A stretch of 64,000 nt of DNA, from positions 95,240 through 159,239 of the forward strand of contig NZ_JSFK01000021.1 in assembly GCF_000783395.1 (NCBI RefSeq), in the 5' to 3' direction. Below are positions 46,529-55,300 of the stretch, one piece after another (the stretch's first letter is position 1; the number at the start of each line of letters is the position of its first letter). The position numbers and the translations under genes are program-made. The DNA comes from Pseudomonas chlororaphis (GTDB lineage: Bacteria; Pseudomonadota; Gammaproteobacteria; Pseudomonadales; Pseudomonadaceae). The notes under the pieces were generated by a model. The model was not told where the DNA came from, ran no database searches, and was given only the letters and a program-made list of their open reading frames with translations.

Positions 46529-47656
46529 TCAGCGACGTTCGATTGGCACGAACTTGCGCTGTTCGACGCCGACGTACTCGGCGCTTGGGCGGATGATGCG
46601 ATTGTTGGCGCGTTGTTCGAACACGTGCGCGGCCCAACCGGTCAGGCGCGAGCAGACGAAGATCGGCGTGAACAGCTTGGTCGGGATGCCCATGAAGTGG
46701 TACGTCGAGGCATGGTAGAAATCAGCATTCGGGAAGAGTTTTTTCTGCTCCCACATGGTTTTGTCGATGGCTTCCGAAACCGGAAACAACACCTTGTCAC
46801 CGACTTCATCAGCCAGCTGTTTCGCCCAGCCTTTGATTACTTCGTTACGTGGATCGCTGTCCTTATAGATCGCGTGGCCGAAGCCCATGATCTTGTCCTT
46901 GCGCTCGAGCATGCCGAGGGTGCCTTTGATCGCGTCTTCCGGCGACGAGAAACGCTCGATCATTTCCATCGCCGCTTCGTTGGCGCCGCCATGCAACGGA
47001 CCGCGCAGCGAACCAATAGCGGCCGTTACGCAGGAATACAGATCGGACAGGGTCGATGCGCAAACCCGTGCGGTGAAGGTCGAGGCGTTGAATTCGTGCT
47101 CGGCGTAAAGGATCAGCGAGACGTTCATCACTTTGACGTGCAGTTCGCTAGGCTTCTTGTCGTGCAGCAGGTGCAGGAAGTGACCGCCGATGGTCGGCTC
47201 GTCGCTGACGCAATTGATGCGTTTGCCGTCGTGGCTGAAGCGATACCAGTAGCACATGATCGCCGGGAATGCGGCGAGCAAGCGGTCAGTCTTGTCGCGC
47301 TGTTCGGAGAAGTCTTTCTCTGGCTCGAGGTTGCCGAGGAACGAGCAACCGGTGCGCATCACGTCCATCGGGTGGGCGTCGGCGGGGATGCGTTCGAGCA
47401 CTTCTTTCAGCGCTTGCGGCAGGTCGCGCAGCTTGCTCAGTTTGCCTTGGTATTCGTCGAGTTGCGCCTGGGTTGGCAGTTCGCCGTAGAGCAGCAGGTA
47501 GGCGACTTCTTCAAATTGTGCATCGGCTGCCAGTTCGCGCACGTCGTAGCCGCGATAGGTCAGCCCGGCACCGGCCTGGCCCACGGTGGACAGTGCGGTT
47601 TGCCCGGCAACCTGGCCACGGAGCCCGGCGCCACTGAGTACTTTTGCTTCGGCCAT
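46529..47656 (-). CDS. prpC: 2-Methylcitrate synthase
   Basis: A 375-residue citrate-synthase-family enzyme condensing propionyl-CoA with oxaloacetate. Active-site regions: the first histidine near LHGGANEAAMEMI (about 222-234), the second in GFGHAIYKDSDPR (about 260-272) and the aspartate near PNADFYHASTYHFMGIP (about 311-327). ATG 47656 follows GGAGAT. The 375-residue length matches PrpC rather than the longer GltA. Confidence 0.96.
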   Translation of the reverse strand: MAEAKVLSGAGLRGQVAGQTALSTVGQAGAGLTYRGYDVRELAADAQFEEVAYLLLYGELPTQAQLDEYQGKLSKLRDLPQALKEVLERIPADAHPMDVMRTGCSFLGNLEPEKDFSEQRDKTDRLLAAFPAIMCYWYRFSHDGKRINCVSDEPTIGGHFLHLLHDKKPSELHVKVMNVSLILYAEHEFNASTFTARVCASTLSDLYSCVTAAIGSLRGPLHGGANEAAMEMIERFSSPEDAIKGTLGMLERKDKIMGFGHAIYKDSDPRNEVIKGWAKQLADEVGDKVLFPVSEAIDKTMWEQKKLFPNADFYHASTYHFMGIPTKLFTPIFVCSRLTGWAAHVFEQRANNRIIRPSAEYVGVEQRKFVPIERR

Positions 47657-47696
47657 TTCTATCTCCAATCTTGAATTTGTTAGGGAGTGTGGCGAA

Positions 47697-47779
47697 AAGA
47701 TCGCAGCCTCGTTGCACTCGACAGCTCCTACAGGGGAATGCGGTTCATGTAGGAGCTGCCGCAGGCTGCGATCTTTTGA
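47697..47779. repeat. Inverted repeat between prpB and prpC
   Basis: AAAGATCGCAGCCTCGTTGC starts one arm and TGTAGGAGCTGCCGCAGGCT the other. Same family as at 6280. It fills most of the 126-nt gap. Confidence 0.87.
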
Positions 47780-47782
47780 TCT

Positions 47783-48673
47783 TCATTTTTTCGCGGCAAA
47801 CAACGCATCGAGCTTCTGCTCGAAGGTGTGGTAATCGATGCGATCGTAAAGCTCCATGCGAGTCTGCATGGTGTCGATGACATTCTGCTGCGTGCCATCG
47901 CGACGGATCGCCATGTAAACGTTTTCCGCTGCCTTGTTCATCGCCCGGAACGCCGACAGCGGATACAGCACCAGCGAAACATCGGCGCCAGCCAGCTGCT
48001 CGGTGGTGTACAGCGGCGTCGAGCCGAACTCGGTGATGTTGGCCAGGATCGGCGCTTTCACGCGATTGGCGAACAGCTTGTACATTTCCAGCTCGGTGAT
48101 GGCTTCCGGGAAGATCATGTCAGCGCCGGCCTCGATGCAAGCGGCAGCACGATCGAGTGCCGATTCCAGACCTTCCACCGCCAGCGCATCGGTGCGCGCC
48201 ATGATCACAAAGCTGTCATCGGTGCGGGCATCGACGGCGGCTTTGATGCGGTCGACCATTTCCTGTTGGCTGACGATCTCTTTATTCGGACGGTGGCCGC
48301 AGCGCTTGGCGCCGACCTGATCCTCAATGTGAATCGCCGCCGCACCGAACTTGATCATCGATTTGACCGTGCGCGCGACGTTGAACGCCGACGAGCCAAA
48401 ACCGGTGTCGACGTCGACCAGCAGCGGCAGATCGCAAACGTCGGTGATGCGGCGCACGTCGGTGAGCACGTCATCCAGGCCGGTGATGCCCAGATCCGGC
48501 ACGCCGAGCGAACCTGCGGCCACCCCGCCACCGGACAGGTAGATCGCCTTGAAACCGGCGCGCTTGGCCAGCAGCGCGTGGTTGGCGTTGATCGCGCCGA
48601 CCACCTGCAAGGGATGCTCGCTGGCGACCGCATCGCGGAAACGCTGGCCTGGAGTGCTGTGCTTGGAACTCAT
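47783..48673 (-). CDS. prpB: 2-Methylisocitrate lyase
   Basis: A 296-residue member of the isocitrate lyase/PEP mutase family, splitting 2-methylisocitrate to pyruvate and succinate. GAKRCGHRPNKEIV (about residues 120-133) holds the K-R-CGH catalytic loop, and VDVDTGFGSSAFNVARTV binds Mg2+. The start codon overlaps the prpR stop by 4 nt (ATGA). Confidence 0.96.
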   Translation of the reverse strand: MSSKHSTPGQRFRDAVASEHPLQVVGAINANHALLAKRAGFKAIYLSGGGVAAGSLGVPDLGITGLDDVLTDVRRITDVCDLPLLVDVDTGFGSSAFNVARTVKSMIKFGAAAIHIEDQVGAKRCGHRPNKEIVSQQEMVDRIKAAVDARTDDSFVIMARTDALAVEGLESALDRAAACIEAGADMIFPEAITELEMYKLFANRVKAPILANITEFGSTPLYTTEQLAGADVSLVLYPLSAFRAMNKAAENVYMAIRRDGTQQNVIDTMQTRMELYDRIDYHTFEQKLDALFAAKK

Positions 48674-49395
48674 GACTCACCTCGTTCAGTGGCTGTCTTA
48701 TTGTGGGCGCCGTCCTGGTAATGACGGGCGATGTTGCGTTTCGAGGCGCCGATGTGACGGCGCATCAACAATTCCGCGAGTTCGCCGTCACGGTCGGCGA
48801 TGGCATCGAGAATCCGGTGGTGTTCGGCAAAGGCCTGGCGCGGGCGGTTCGGCGTGGTGGAAAACTGGATGCGGTACATGCGCACCAGTTGATACAGCTC
48901 GCCGCAGAGCATCTGCGTCAGCGTGCGGTTGCCGCTGCCCTGGATGATCCGGTAGTGGAAGTCGAAATCGCCTTCCTGCTGGTAATAGCCGACACCGGCC
49001 TGAAACGCGGCGTCGCGCTCGTGGGTTTCCAGCACTCGGCGCAGCTCGTCGATTTCTTCGACGCTCATGCGTTCGGCCGCCAGACGGCAGGCCATGCCTT
49101 CGAGGGATTCGCGGATTTCGTAGAGTTCGAGCAATTCAGCATGGCTGAGTGAGACCACGCGCGCGCCGACGTGCGGTACCCGCACCAGCAGACGCTGGCC
49201 TTCGAGCCGATGGATGGCCTCACGCAACGGCCCGCGGCTGATGCCGTAGGTGCGCGCCAGCTCCGGCTCGGAGATCTTGCTTCCTGGGGCGATCTCGCCT
49301 TTGACGATAGCTGCCTGAATGCGCCGGAAGACGTTTTCCGAGAGTGTCTCGGAATCGTCGCCGCTGATGACCGGGGGATCGAGTTGATCCAGCAT
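48670..49395 (-). CDS. prpR: GntR/FCD regulator of the methylcitrate operon
   Basis: A 241-residue GntR regulator with winged helix (about 18-85, SEPELARTYGISRGPLREAIHRLEG) and FCD ligand domain (about 95-220, EGDFDFHYRIIQGSGN, FAEHHRILDAI, MRRHIGASKRN). It is the first gene of the prp operon and translationally coupled to prpB, so it is probably autoregulated. Its likely ligand is a methylcitrate-cycle intermediate. ATG 49395 is favoured by homology start; the open frame runs 18 codons upstream through the operator region. This GntR type is unrelated to the sigma-54-dependent enteric PrpR. Confidence 0.9.
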   Translation of the reverse strand: MLDQLDPPVISGDDSETLSENVFRRIQAAIVKGEIAPGSKISEPELARTYGISRGPLREAIHRLEGQRLLVRVPHVGARVVSLSHAELLELYEIRESLEGMACRLAAERMSVEEIDELRRVLETHERDAAFQAGVGYYQQEGDFDFHYRIIQGSGNRTLTQMLCGELYQLVRMYRIQFSTTPNRPRQAFAEHHRILDAIADRDGELAELLMRRHIGASKRNIARHYQDGAHNKTATERGES

Positions 49396-49396
49396 G

Positions 49397-49481
49397 ATTG
49401 TCGACACCTTTAAATCCAATGCGGCAAAAACTAGCCAATTCGCCCGCATCAGTCAAAGGATAAATAGACATTGTCGACAAT
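49397..49481. promoter_or_regulatory. Candidate PrpR operators
   Basis: A perfect 12-bp palindrome ATTGTCGACAAT lies at 49470-49481, and ATTGTCGACA recurs at 49397-49406 next to the prpR start. TTGT-N2-ACAA symmetry is usual for FCD-GntR proteins. Two matching sites flanking the promoter suggest cooperative repression. Confidence 0.68.
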
Positions 49482-49683
49482 CGTCTAATAAAGCCTGCTG
49501 ACATCCCCAAGGGTTATAGACCGGCGTGGGCGCTGGCGCCATAAACCCACCGTGCTAGAATGCCGCCCGCATTTGCTGGCCATTTGTACGGCTTGTCATA
49601 TAAAGCTGCCAGGCACACGAAGGGCCTTGCGCAAGTTTTGCCAAGGGCCTGAACCGAAAACGGAACGCTGCGCACCAGGATTT

Positions 49684-50220
49684 ATGAGACTCAAGCCTTT
49701 TCCCACATTCTTTGCTCTGTTTTGCCTGCCCGGCCTTGCCGCCGCGGGTGAAAAAACCGTGTACGGCCTCAACGAATACGCTTCGCTTGACGGCATCAAT
49801 CTCGAAGTCGCGGCCAAACTCGACACCGGCGCGAAAACCGCCTCGCTGAGTGCCCGCGACATCAAACGCTTTAAACGCAACGGTGAGTCCTGGGTACGTT
49901 TTTACCTGGCGATCGACGCCGCACATTCGCACCCGATCGAACGGCCGCTGGCGCGGGTCAGCAAGATCAAGCGCCGCGCCGGCGACTACGACCCGGAAGA
50001 AGGCAAAAAATACACCGCCCGTCCGGTGATCGAGCTGGATATCTGCATGGGATCGGCGATGCGCAGCATCGAAGTGAACCTGACCGACCGAAGTGCGTTC
50101 CAATACCCGCTTTTGATCGGCTCCGAGGCGCTGAAACGCTTCGACGCGCTGGTCGACCCCAGTCTTAAATACGCTGCCGGCAAACCCGCCTGCACCATCG
50201 CCGCTCATACCGCCGAGTAA
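49684..50220 (+). CDS. Retropepsin-like exported protein (RimK-associated, ATP-dependent zinc protease family label)
   Basis: A 178-residue protein with a signal peptide (residues 1-21, FPTFFALFCLPGLAAAG). AKLDTGAKTASLSA (about 40-53) holds the D-T-G-A motif of single-domain aspartic proteases of retropepsin type. Domain databases often call such proteins putative ATP-dependent zinc proteases, but no zinc motif or ATP site is visible. Only 5 nt separate it from the next gene, so it belongs to the three-gene operon that follows. The start at 49684 gives a clean signal peptide. Confidence 0.82.
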   Translation: MRLKPFPTFFALFCLPGLAAAGEKTVYGLNEYASLDGINLEVAAKLDTGAKTASLSARDIKRFKRNGESWVRFYLAIDAAHSHPIERPLARVSKIKRRAGDYDPEEGKKYTARPVIELDICMGSAMRSIEVNLTDRSAFQYPLLIGSEALKRFDALVDPSLKYAAGKPACTIAAHTAE

Positions 50221-50225
50221 TTTCC

Positions 50226-51761
50226 ATGCGTTCTCTAACCTTCCACCTGAAAATCCTGATCACCATTCTGGTGTTGCTGGGCGTTTCGGTTACGGCCTAT
50301 CAGATTTTCGTGCTCGGCATCCCGGTGACCGAAGACGCGACCGACGACTTGTGGAACATCGACGCCAAGGTCGAGTTCGTCGCCAGCACCAAGGATCCGG
50401 TAAAGATCCAGATGTTTGTGCCGCCGTTGAGCCGCGACTACGTCAGCCTCAACGAGAGCTTCATCTCCAATAATTACGGTGTCGCCGTGAACCGTGTCGA
50501 CGGCAACCGCAAGGTCACCTGGTCAGCACGTCGCGCCAAGGGCAACCAGACCCTTTATTACCGTCTGGTGCTGACCAAGCGTTACACCGCGGAAAAAACC
50601 AAGATCAAAGGCCCGACCTTCCGCGACAGCATGGTCATCGAAGGCCCGGAGAAAATCGCTGCCGAAGCCCTGCTCGCGCCGATCCGTCAGCATTCGGCCG
50701 ACGTCGAGACCTTCATCGGCGAAGCGATCAAACGCGTAAACAACCTCAACGACGACAATGTGAAACTGCTGCTGGCCGGCGATCCGTCGACCGCGCACAA
50801 AGCCAAAATCGTCGAATTGCTGCTGTCCATCGCCCACGTACCGGTGGAAAAAGTCCACACCATCCGCCTCGTCGCCGACCAGCCGCAAATGCCTGAACTG
50901 TGGCTGCGCAGCTTCAACGGCAACGACTGGTTGTACTTCAACCCGGAAACCGGCGAGCAAGGCCTGCCAACCGACCGCCTGCTGTGGTGGACCGGCGATG
51001 AAAACCTGATCACCGTCGACGGCGGCAAAAAGGCCAACGTGACTTTCAGCCTGAACAACAGCGAGATGAACGCCATTCGCCTGGCCAAGCTGACCGACGA
51101 GAACACCGACGCCAACTTCCTCGAATACTCGCTGTACGGCTTGCCGCTGCAGACCCAGCAGACCTTCATGATCATGGTGATGATCCCGATCGGCGTGCTG
51201 GTGATTCTGATCCTGCGCAACCTGATCGGCCTGCAGACCCTCGGCACGTTTACCCCGGTGCTGATCGCCCTCGCCTTCCGTGAAACGCAGCTGGGCTTCG
51301 GCATTCTGCTGTTTACCGTGATCACGGCGCTGGGTCTGTCGCTACGTTCGTACCTGGAACACCTGAAGCTGCAAATGCTGCCGCGACTTTCGGTGGTGCT
51401 GACCTTTGTCGTGGTGTTGATCGCGGCGATCAGCCTGTTCAGCCATAAGCTCGGACTGGAACGTGGTCTGTCGGTAGCGCTGTTCCCGATGGTGATTCTG
51501 ACCATGACCATCGAACGCCTATCGATCACCTGGGAAGAGCGCGGTGCCAGCCATGCAATGAAAGTCGCCATCGGCACGCTGTTCGCCGCTTCTCTGGCGC
51601 ACTTGATCATGACCGTGCCTGAGCTGGTGTACTTCGTGTTCACCTTCCCGGCGATCCTGCTGATTCTGGTCGGTTTCATGCTGGCGATGGGTCGCTATCG
51701 CGGCTACCGCCTGACCGAACTGGTGCGTTTCAAGGCTTTCCTGAAGAAGGCTGACGCCTGA
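50226..51761 (+). CDS. Seven-helix membrane protein with inactive transglutaminase-like domain
   Basis: A 511-residue membrane protein: one N-terminal TM helix (about 9-31), a periplasmic region (about 35-310), then six TM helices (about 318-500). The periplasmic part has a transglutaminase-like fold segment, GDPSTAHKAKIVELLLSIAH around 180-200, but the usual catalytic cysteine is absent; the whole protein contains no cysteine. The stop overlaps the next start (TGATG). It is always linked with the retropepsin-like and ATP-grasp genes as far as I recall. Confidence 0.82.
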   Translation: MRSLTFHLKILITILVLLGVSVTAYQIFVLGIPVTEDATDDLWNIDAKVEFVASTKDPVKIQMFVPPLSRDYVSLNESFISNNYGVAVNRVDGNRKVTWSARRAKGNQTLYYRLVLTKRYTAEKTKIKGPTFRDSMVIEGPEKIAAEALLAPIRQHSADVETFIGEAIKRVNNLNDDNVKLLLAGDPSTAHKAKIVELLLSIAHVPVEKVHTIRLVADQPQMPELWLRSFNGNDWLYFNPETGEQGLPTDRLLWWTGDENLITVDGGKKANVTFSLNNSEMNAIRLAKLTDENTDANFLEYSLYGLPLQTQQTFMIMVMIPIGVLVILILRNLIGLQTLGTFTPVLIALAFRETQLGFGILLFTVITALGLSLRSYLEHLKLQMLPRLSVVLTFVVVLIAAISLFSHKLGLERGLSVALFPMVILTMTIERLSITWEERGASHAMKVAIGTLFAASLAHLIMTVPELVYFVFTFPAILLILVGFMLAMGRYRGYRLTELVRFKAFLKKADA

Positions 51762-52747
51762 TGTTCGGTTTCTGGAAGACCTGGAAGGCCCTCGAGGCGC
51801 GGGGCATCATGGGCATCAATCGGCGCAACGCCGACTACGTGCTCAAGTACAACAAGCGCAGCCTGTACCCGATCGTCGATGACAAGATCATCACCAAGGA
51901 GCGCGCCATCGAGGCCGGCATTCACGTGCCGGAGCTGTATGGCGTGATTTCCACCGAGAAGGAAATCGACAAGCTCGGCGAGATCATCGGCGGGCGCAGC
52001 GACTTCGTGATCAAACCGGCCCAGGGCGCTGGCGGTGACGGCATCATTGTCATCGCCGACCGTTTCGAAGGTCGCTATCGCACGGTGTCGGGCAAGATCC
52101 TTGCTCACGAAGAGCTTGAGCATCACATCTCGAGCATCCTCACCGGTTTGTATTCGCTGGGTGGCCACCGCGATCGGGCGCTGATCGAATACCGGGTGAC
52201 CCCGGATCAGATCTTCAAAAGCATCAGCTATGAAGGCGTGCCGGACATTCGCATCATCGTGTTGATGGGGTATCCGGTGATGGCCATGCTGCGTCTGCCG
52301 ACCCGGCAGTCCGGTGGCAAGGCCAACCTGCACCAGGGCGCGATTGGCGTCGGCGTCGATCTGGCGACCGGTTTGACCCTGCGCGGCACCTGGCTGAACA
52401 ACATCATCACCAAACACCCCGACACCACCAACGCGGTGGACGGCGTGCAACTGCCCTACTGGGACGGTTTCATGAAACTCGCGGCGGGCTGTTATGAGCT
52501 GTGCGGGTTGGGCTATATCGGCGTTGATATGGTGCTCGATCAGGAGAAAGGTCCGCTGATTCTGGAGCTGAATGCGCGGCCGGGGTTGAATATTCAGATT
52601 GCCAATGACTGTGGGCTGACGTTGCGCACGCACGCGGTGGAAGCGCGGCTGGAAGAGCTGAAGGCGCGTGGGGTGACGGAGACGGTTGAAGAGCGCGTGG
52701 CGTTTACTCAGGAAATGTTTGGGCATATTCCTGCTGTCGAGGGCTAA
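51761..52747 (+). CDS. Alpha-L-glutamate ligase-like protein (RimK-type ATP-grasp)
   Basis: A 328-residue cytoplasmic ATP-grasp enzyme. GINRRNADYVLKYNKRSLYP opens it, FVIKPAQGAGGDGIIVI (about residues 86-102) is the ATP-binding lysine/glycine loop, and ILELNARPGLNIQIAND (about 267-283) supplies the Mg2+-binding Glu and Asn. The family ligates amino acids, often glutamate, to peptides or small molecules. Being coupled to two envelope proteins, it may make a compound that they export or sense. The substrate is unknown. Confidence 0.85.
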   Translation: MFGFWKTWKALEARGIMGINRRNADYVLKYNKRSLYPIVDDKIITKERAIEAGIHVPELYGVISTEKEIDKLGEIIGGRSDFVIKPAQGAGGDGIIVIADRFEGRYRTVSGKILAHEELEHHISSILTGLYSLGGHRDRALIEYRVTPDQIFKSISYEGVPDIRIIVLMGYPVMAMLRLPTRQSGGKANLHQGAIGVGVDLATGLTLRGTWLNNIITKHPDTTNAVDGVQLPYWDGFMKLAAGCYELCGLGYIGVDMVLDQEKGPLILELNARPGLNIQIANDCGLTLRTHAVEARLEELKARGVTETVEERVAFTQEMFGHIPAVEG

Positions 52748-52756
52748 AAGCTGAAG

Positions 52757-53126
52757 AGCCCCCCTCACCCTAACCCTCTCCCAAAGGGAGAGGGGACTGA
52801 CCGAAGTGGATGTGGGAAGTACGCCGACCTGAACGTCTTGAGTCGAACTCAGGTCTTGAAAGCATGAAGATCGGCGCCCTTTCCCCCTCACCATCTTGAG
52901 ATATCCAGCCGAACTCGAATCTTGAAAAGCATGAAGATCGGCTCCTTTCCCGCTCACCAGCTTGAGATATCGAGCCAAACTCGGATCTTGAAAATCATGA
53001 AGATCTGCTCCTTTCCCCCTCACCAGCTTGAGATATCGAGCCAAACTCGGATCTTGAAAATCATGAAGATCTGCTCCCTTTCCCCCTCGCCCCCTTGGGG
53101 GAGAGGGCTGGGGTGAGGGGGGAGGC
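52757..53126. repeat. Repeat-rich gap between the ATP-grasp gene and pabB
   Basis: The edges are the CCCTCACCCTAACCCTCTCC module (52762-52795) and its partner GGGGGAGAGGGCTGGGGTGA (about 53096-53118). Between them is a 66-bp tandem array. No gene is supported here; the 64-codon open frame is made of the repeat. Confidence 0.85.
52840..53090. repeat. 66-bp tandem direct repeat, about four units
   Basis: CTTGAGATATC recurs at 52895, 52961 and 53027 with exact 66-nt spacing. Each unit includes CGAACTCGGATCTTGAAAA-like sequence, CATGAAGATC and CTCCTTTCCCCCTCACC. The first unit is the most diverged and the last two are nearly identical, suggesting recent duplication. Confidence 0.88.
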
Positions 53127-53197
53127 TTTTGACTTTGATCTGGCATCGGAGAGGACTACAATCCCCACCCCGCCTCAACGGCCGATCTGCCCCGCCC

Positions 53198-54541
53198 ATG
53201 TTGACCTGTTCCGTACACCCGCTGCCCTACCGCGCCAATCCCGCCGACTACTTCGCGGCCATCCGCAACGCGCCCGGCGCCGTGCTGCTCGACAGTGGCC
53301 GGCCAAGTGCCGACCGTGGCCGTTATGACCTGCTCAGCGCCTGGCCGCTGGAACAACTGGCGGTGCTGCCGGACGAGAGCGGCGATCACTTCCTGCAACG
53401 TCTGCGTGACAATCTGAATCGCCTCGGTGAGGCTGATTTGCCAGCGGGTTTCGAGCTGCCATTCGCGGGCGGCTTGATCGGCTATCTGAGCTACGACTTC
53501 GGTCGGCATCTGGAAAACCTGCCGAGCCAGGCCCGGGACGATCTGCAATTACCGGATGCACGGTTTGGCCTGTACACCTGGGCGCTGGTCAGTGATCACC
53601 AGGCGGCCACCAGCCATTTGGTCTTCCACCCGTCCGTGATCGACGGCGAAAAACAACGCCTGATTGCGTTGTTCACACAGCCGCAGGCTGACGCGCTGAC
53701 ACCGTTCAAACTGAACACGCCGATGACCGCCGACCTCTCGGCCGACGATTACCGTCAGGCCTTTGAACGCATTCAGCACTACATCCAGGCCGGTGACTGC
53801 TATCAGGTCAACTTCGCTCAGCGTTTCCGCGCATCGTGTCAGGGCGATCCGTGGCTGGCTTATTGCGCATTGCGCGAAGCCTGCCCGACGCCGTTCTCCG
53901 GTTTCCAGAGCCTGCCCGACGGTGGCGCGGTGTTGAGCCTGTCGCCGGAGCGCTTCGTCAAAGTCAGCGAACGCCAGGTGGAAACCCGCCCGATCAAAGG
54001 CACCCGTCCGCGTGGCCAGACCCCGGCCGAAGACGCCGCCAACGCCGCCGAACTGCTGGCCAGCCCCAAGGATCGCGCGGAAAACCTGATGATCGTCGAC
54101 CTGCTGCGCAACGACCTCGGGCGCACTTGCCGCATCGGTTCGGTGCGAGTGCCCGAGCTGTTCAGCCTGGAAAGCTATCCGAACGTGCATCACCTGGTCA
54201 GCAGCGTCACCGGTGAACTGGCGGATGATCGCGACGCACTGGATCTGATTGCCGGCAGTTTCCCCGGCGGCTCGATCACCGGCGCGCCGAAGATTCGTGC
54301 GATGCAGATCATTGATGAGCTGGAACCGACCCGGCGTGGGTTGTATTGCGGTTCGTTGCTGTATCTGGACGTGCGCGGCGAGATGGACAGTTCCATCGCG
54401 ATTCGCAGTCTGTTGGTCAAGGATGGCCAGGTGTGCTGCTGGGGCGGTGGCGGGATTGTTGCCGATTCGGACTGGCAGGCTGAGTATCAGGAGTCGATTA
54501 CCAAAGTCAGAATCCTCCTCGAAACCCTGCAAAACCTCTGA
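53198..54541 (+). CDS. pabB: Aminodeoxychorismate synthase component I
   Basis: A 447-residue chorismate-utilising enzyme making 4-amino-4-deoxychorismate for folate synthesis. PIKGTRPRG (about 265) carries the lysine typical of PabB, where TrpE has alanine. DLLRNDLGRTCRIGSV and GGSITGAPKIRAMQII are the metal and chorismate motifs. The ATG at 53198 matches the family start; upstream codons are repeat-derived. The glutaminase partner PabA is not nearby. Confidence 0.95.
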   Translation: MLTCSVHPLPYRANPADYFAAIRNAPGAVLLDSGRPSADRGRYDLLSAWPLEQLAVLPDESGDHFLQRLRDNLNRLGEADLPAGFELPFAGGLIGYLSYDFGRHLENLPSQARDDLQLPDARFGLYTWALVSDHQAATSHLVFHPSVIDGEKQRLIALFTQPQADALTPFKLNTPMTADLSADDYRQAFERIQHYIQAGDCYQVNFAQRFRASCQGDPWLAYCALREACPTPFSGFQSLPDGGAVLSLSPERFVKVSERQVETRPIKGTRPRGQTPAEDAANAAELLASPKDRAENLMIVDLLRNDLGRTCRIGSVRVPELFSLESYPNVHHLVSSVTGELADDRDALDLIAGSFPGGSITGAPKIRAMQIIDELEPTRRGLYCGSLLYLDVRGEMDSSIAIRSLLVKDGQVCCWGGGGIVADSDWQAEYQESITKVRILLETLQNL

Positions 54542-54545
54542 GTAA

Positions 54546-54673
54546 TGATCGTTCCCACGCTCCGCGTGGGAATGCAGCCCGGGACGCTCCGCGTCCCATC
54601 CAAAGCCGAACGCGGAGCGTCCGTTGAGGCATTCCCACGCAGAGCGTGGGAACGATCGTCACGCAGAGCGTGG
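54546..54673. repeat. Nested inverted repeats downstream of pabB
   Basis: ATGATCGTTCCCACGCTCCG and its complement near 54640-54658 enclose GGGACGCTCCGCGTCCC and CGCGGAGCGTCC. A last TCACGCAGAGCGTGGAGG adds a partial arm. This GC-rich family is distinct from the other repeats here and lies between convergent pabB and thrH. Confidence 0.88.
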
Positions 54674-54682
54674 AGGTTGGGT

Positions 54683-55300
54683 TTACAGGCTGAGGGCGCG
54701 GTTTGAGGCCTTCAAGAATTCCTGCTTCAACTCGGCAAACGTGTGTACGGCAGGAAACTGCGGAAACTCGCGAATCACATTATCCGGCGCATGGAACAGA
54801 ATCCCGGCATCCGCCTCGCCCAGCATCGTCGTGTCGTTATACGAATCCCCTGCCGCAATCACCCGGTAATACAGGCTCTTGAACGCCAGCACCGACTGGC
54901 GCTTGGGATCTTTCTGACGCAACTGATAGCTGGTCACCCGCCCGGTTTCGTCGGTGATCAGACGATGGCAAAGCAAGGTCGGAAAGCCCAACTGACGCAT
55001 CAACGGTTGGGAAAACTCATAAAACGTATCCGACAGAATCACCACCTGAAAGCGCTCACGCAGCCAGTTGACGAACTCCACCGCGCCATCAAGCGGCTTG
55101 AGCGTGGCGATCACTTCCTGAATGTCCGACAGCTTCAAGCCGTGCTCATCGAGGATGCGCAGACGCTGCTTCATCAGCACGTCGTAATCGGGAATGTCCC
55201 GAGTGGTGGCCTTGAGGGATTCGATTCCGGTTTTTTCGGCGAAGGCGATCCAGATTTCCGGCACCAGCACCCCTTCAAGATCCAGGCAAGCAATTTCCAC
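54683..55300 (-). CDS. thrH: Phosphoserine phosphatase/homoserine phosphotransferase ThrH
   Basis: A 205-residue HAD enzyme. Motif I reads DLEGVLVPE (D6, E8 in place of the usual second Asp), motif II SDTFYEF (about residue 95), and motif IV GDSYNDTTML (about 151-160). The variant motif I is characteristic of ThrH, which removes phosphate from phosphoserine and can transfer it to homoserine. Single gene, convergent with pabB and divergent from cysH as in P. aeruginosa. Confidence 0.93.
   Translation of the reverse strand: MEIACLDLEGVLVPEIWIAFAEKTGIESLKATTRDIPDYDVLMKQRLRILDEHGLKLSDIQEVIATLKPLDGAVEFVNWLRERFQVVILSDTFYEFSQPLMRQLGFPTLLCHRLITDETGRVTSYQLRQKDPKRQSVLAFKSLYYRVIAAGDSYNDTTMLGEADAGILFHAPDNVIREFPQFPAVHTFAELKQEFLKASNRALSL

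Noticed and set aside
52922..53116. 64-codon open frame with internal repeats
   Set aside because: It is a direct translation of the 66-bp tandem array, with no ribosome-binding site and no conserved protein.
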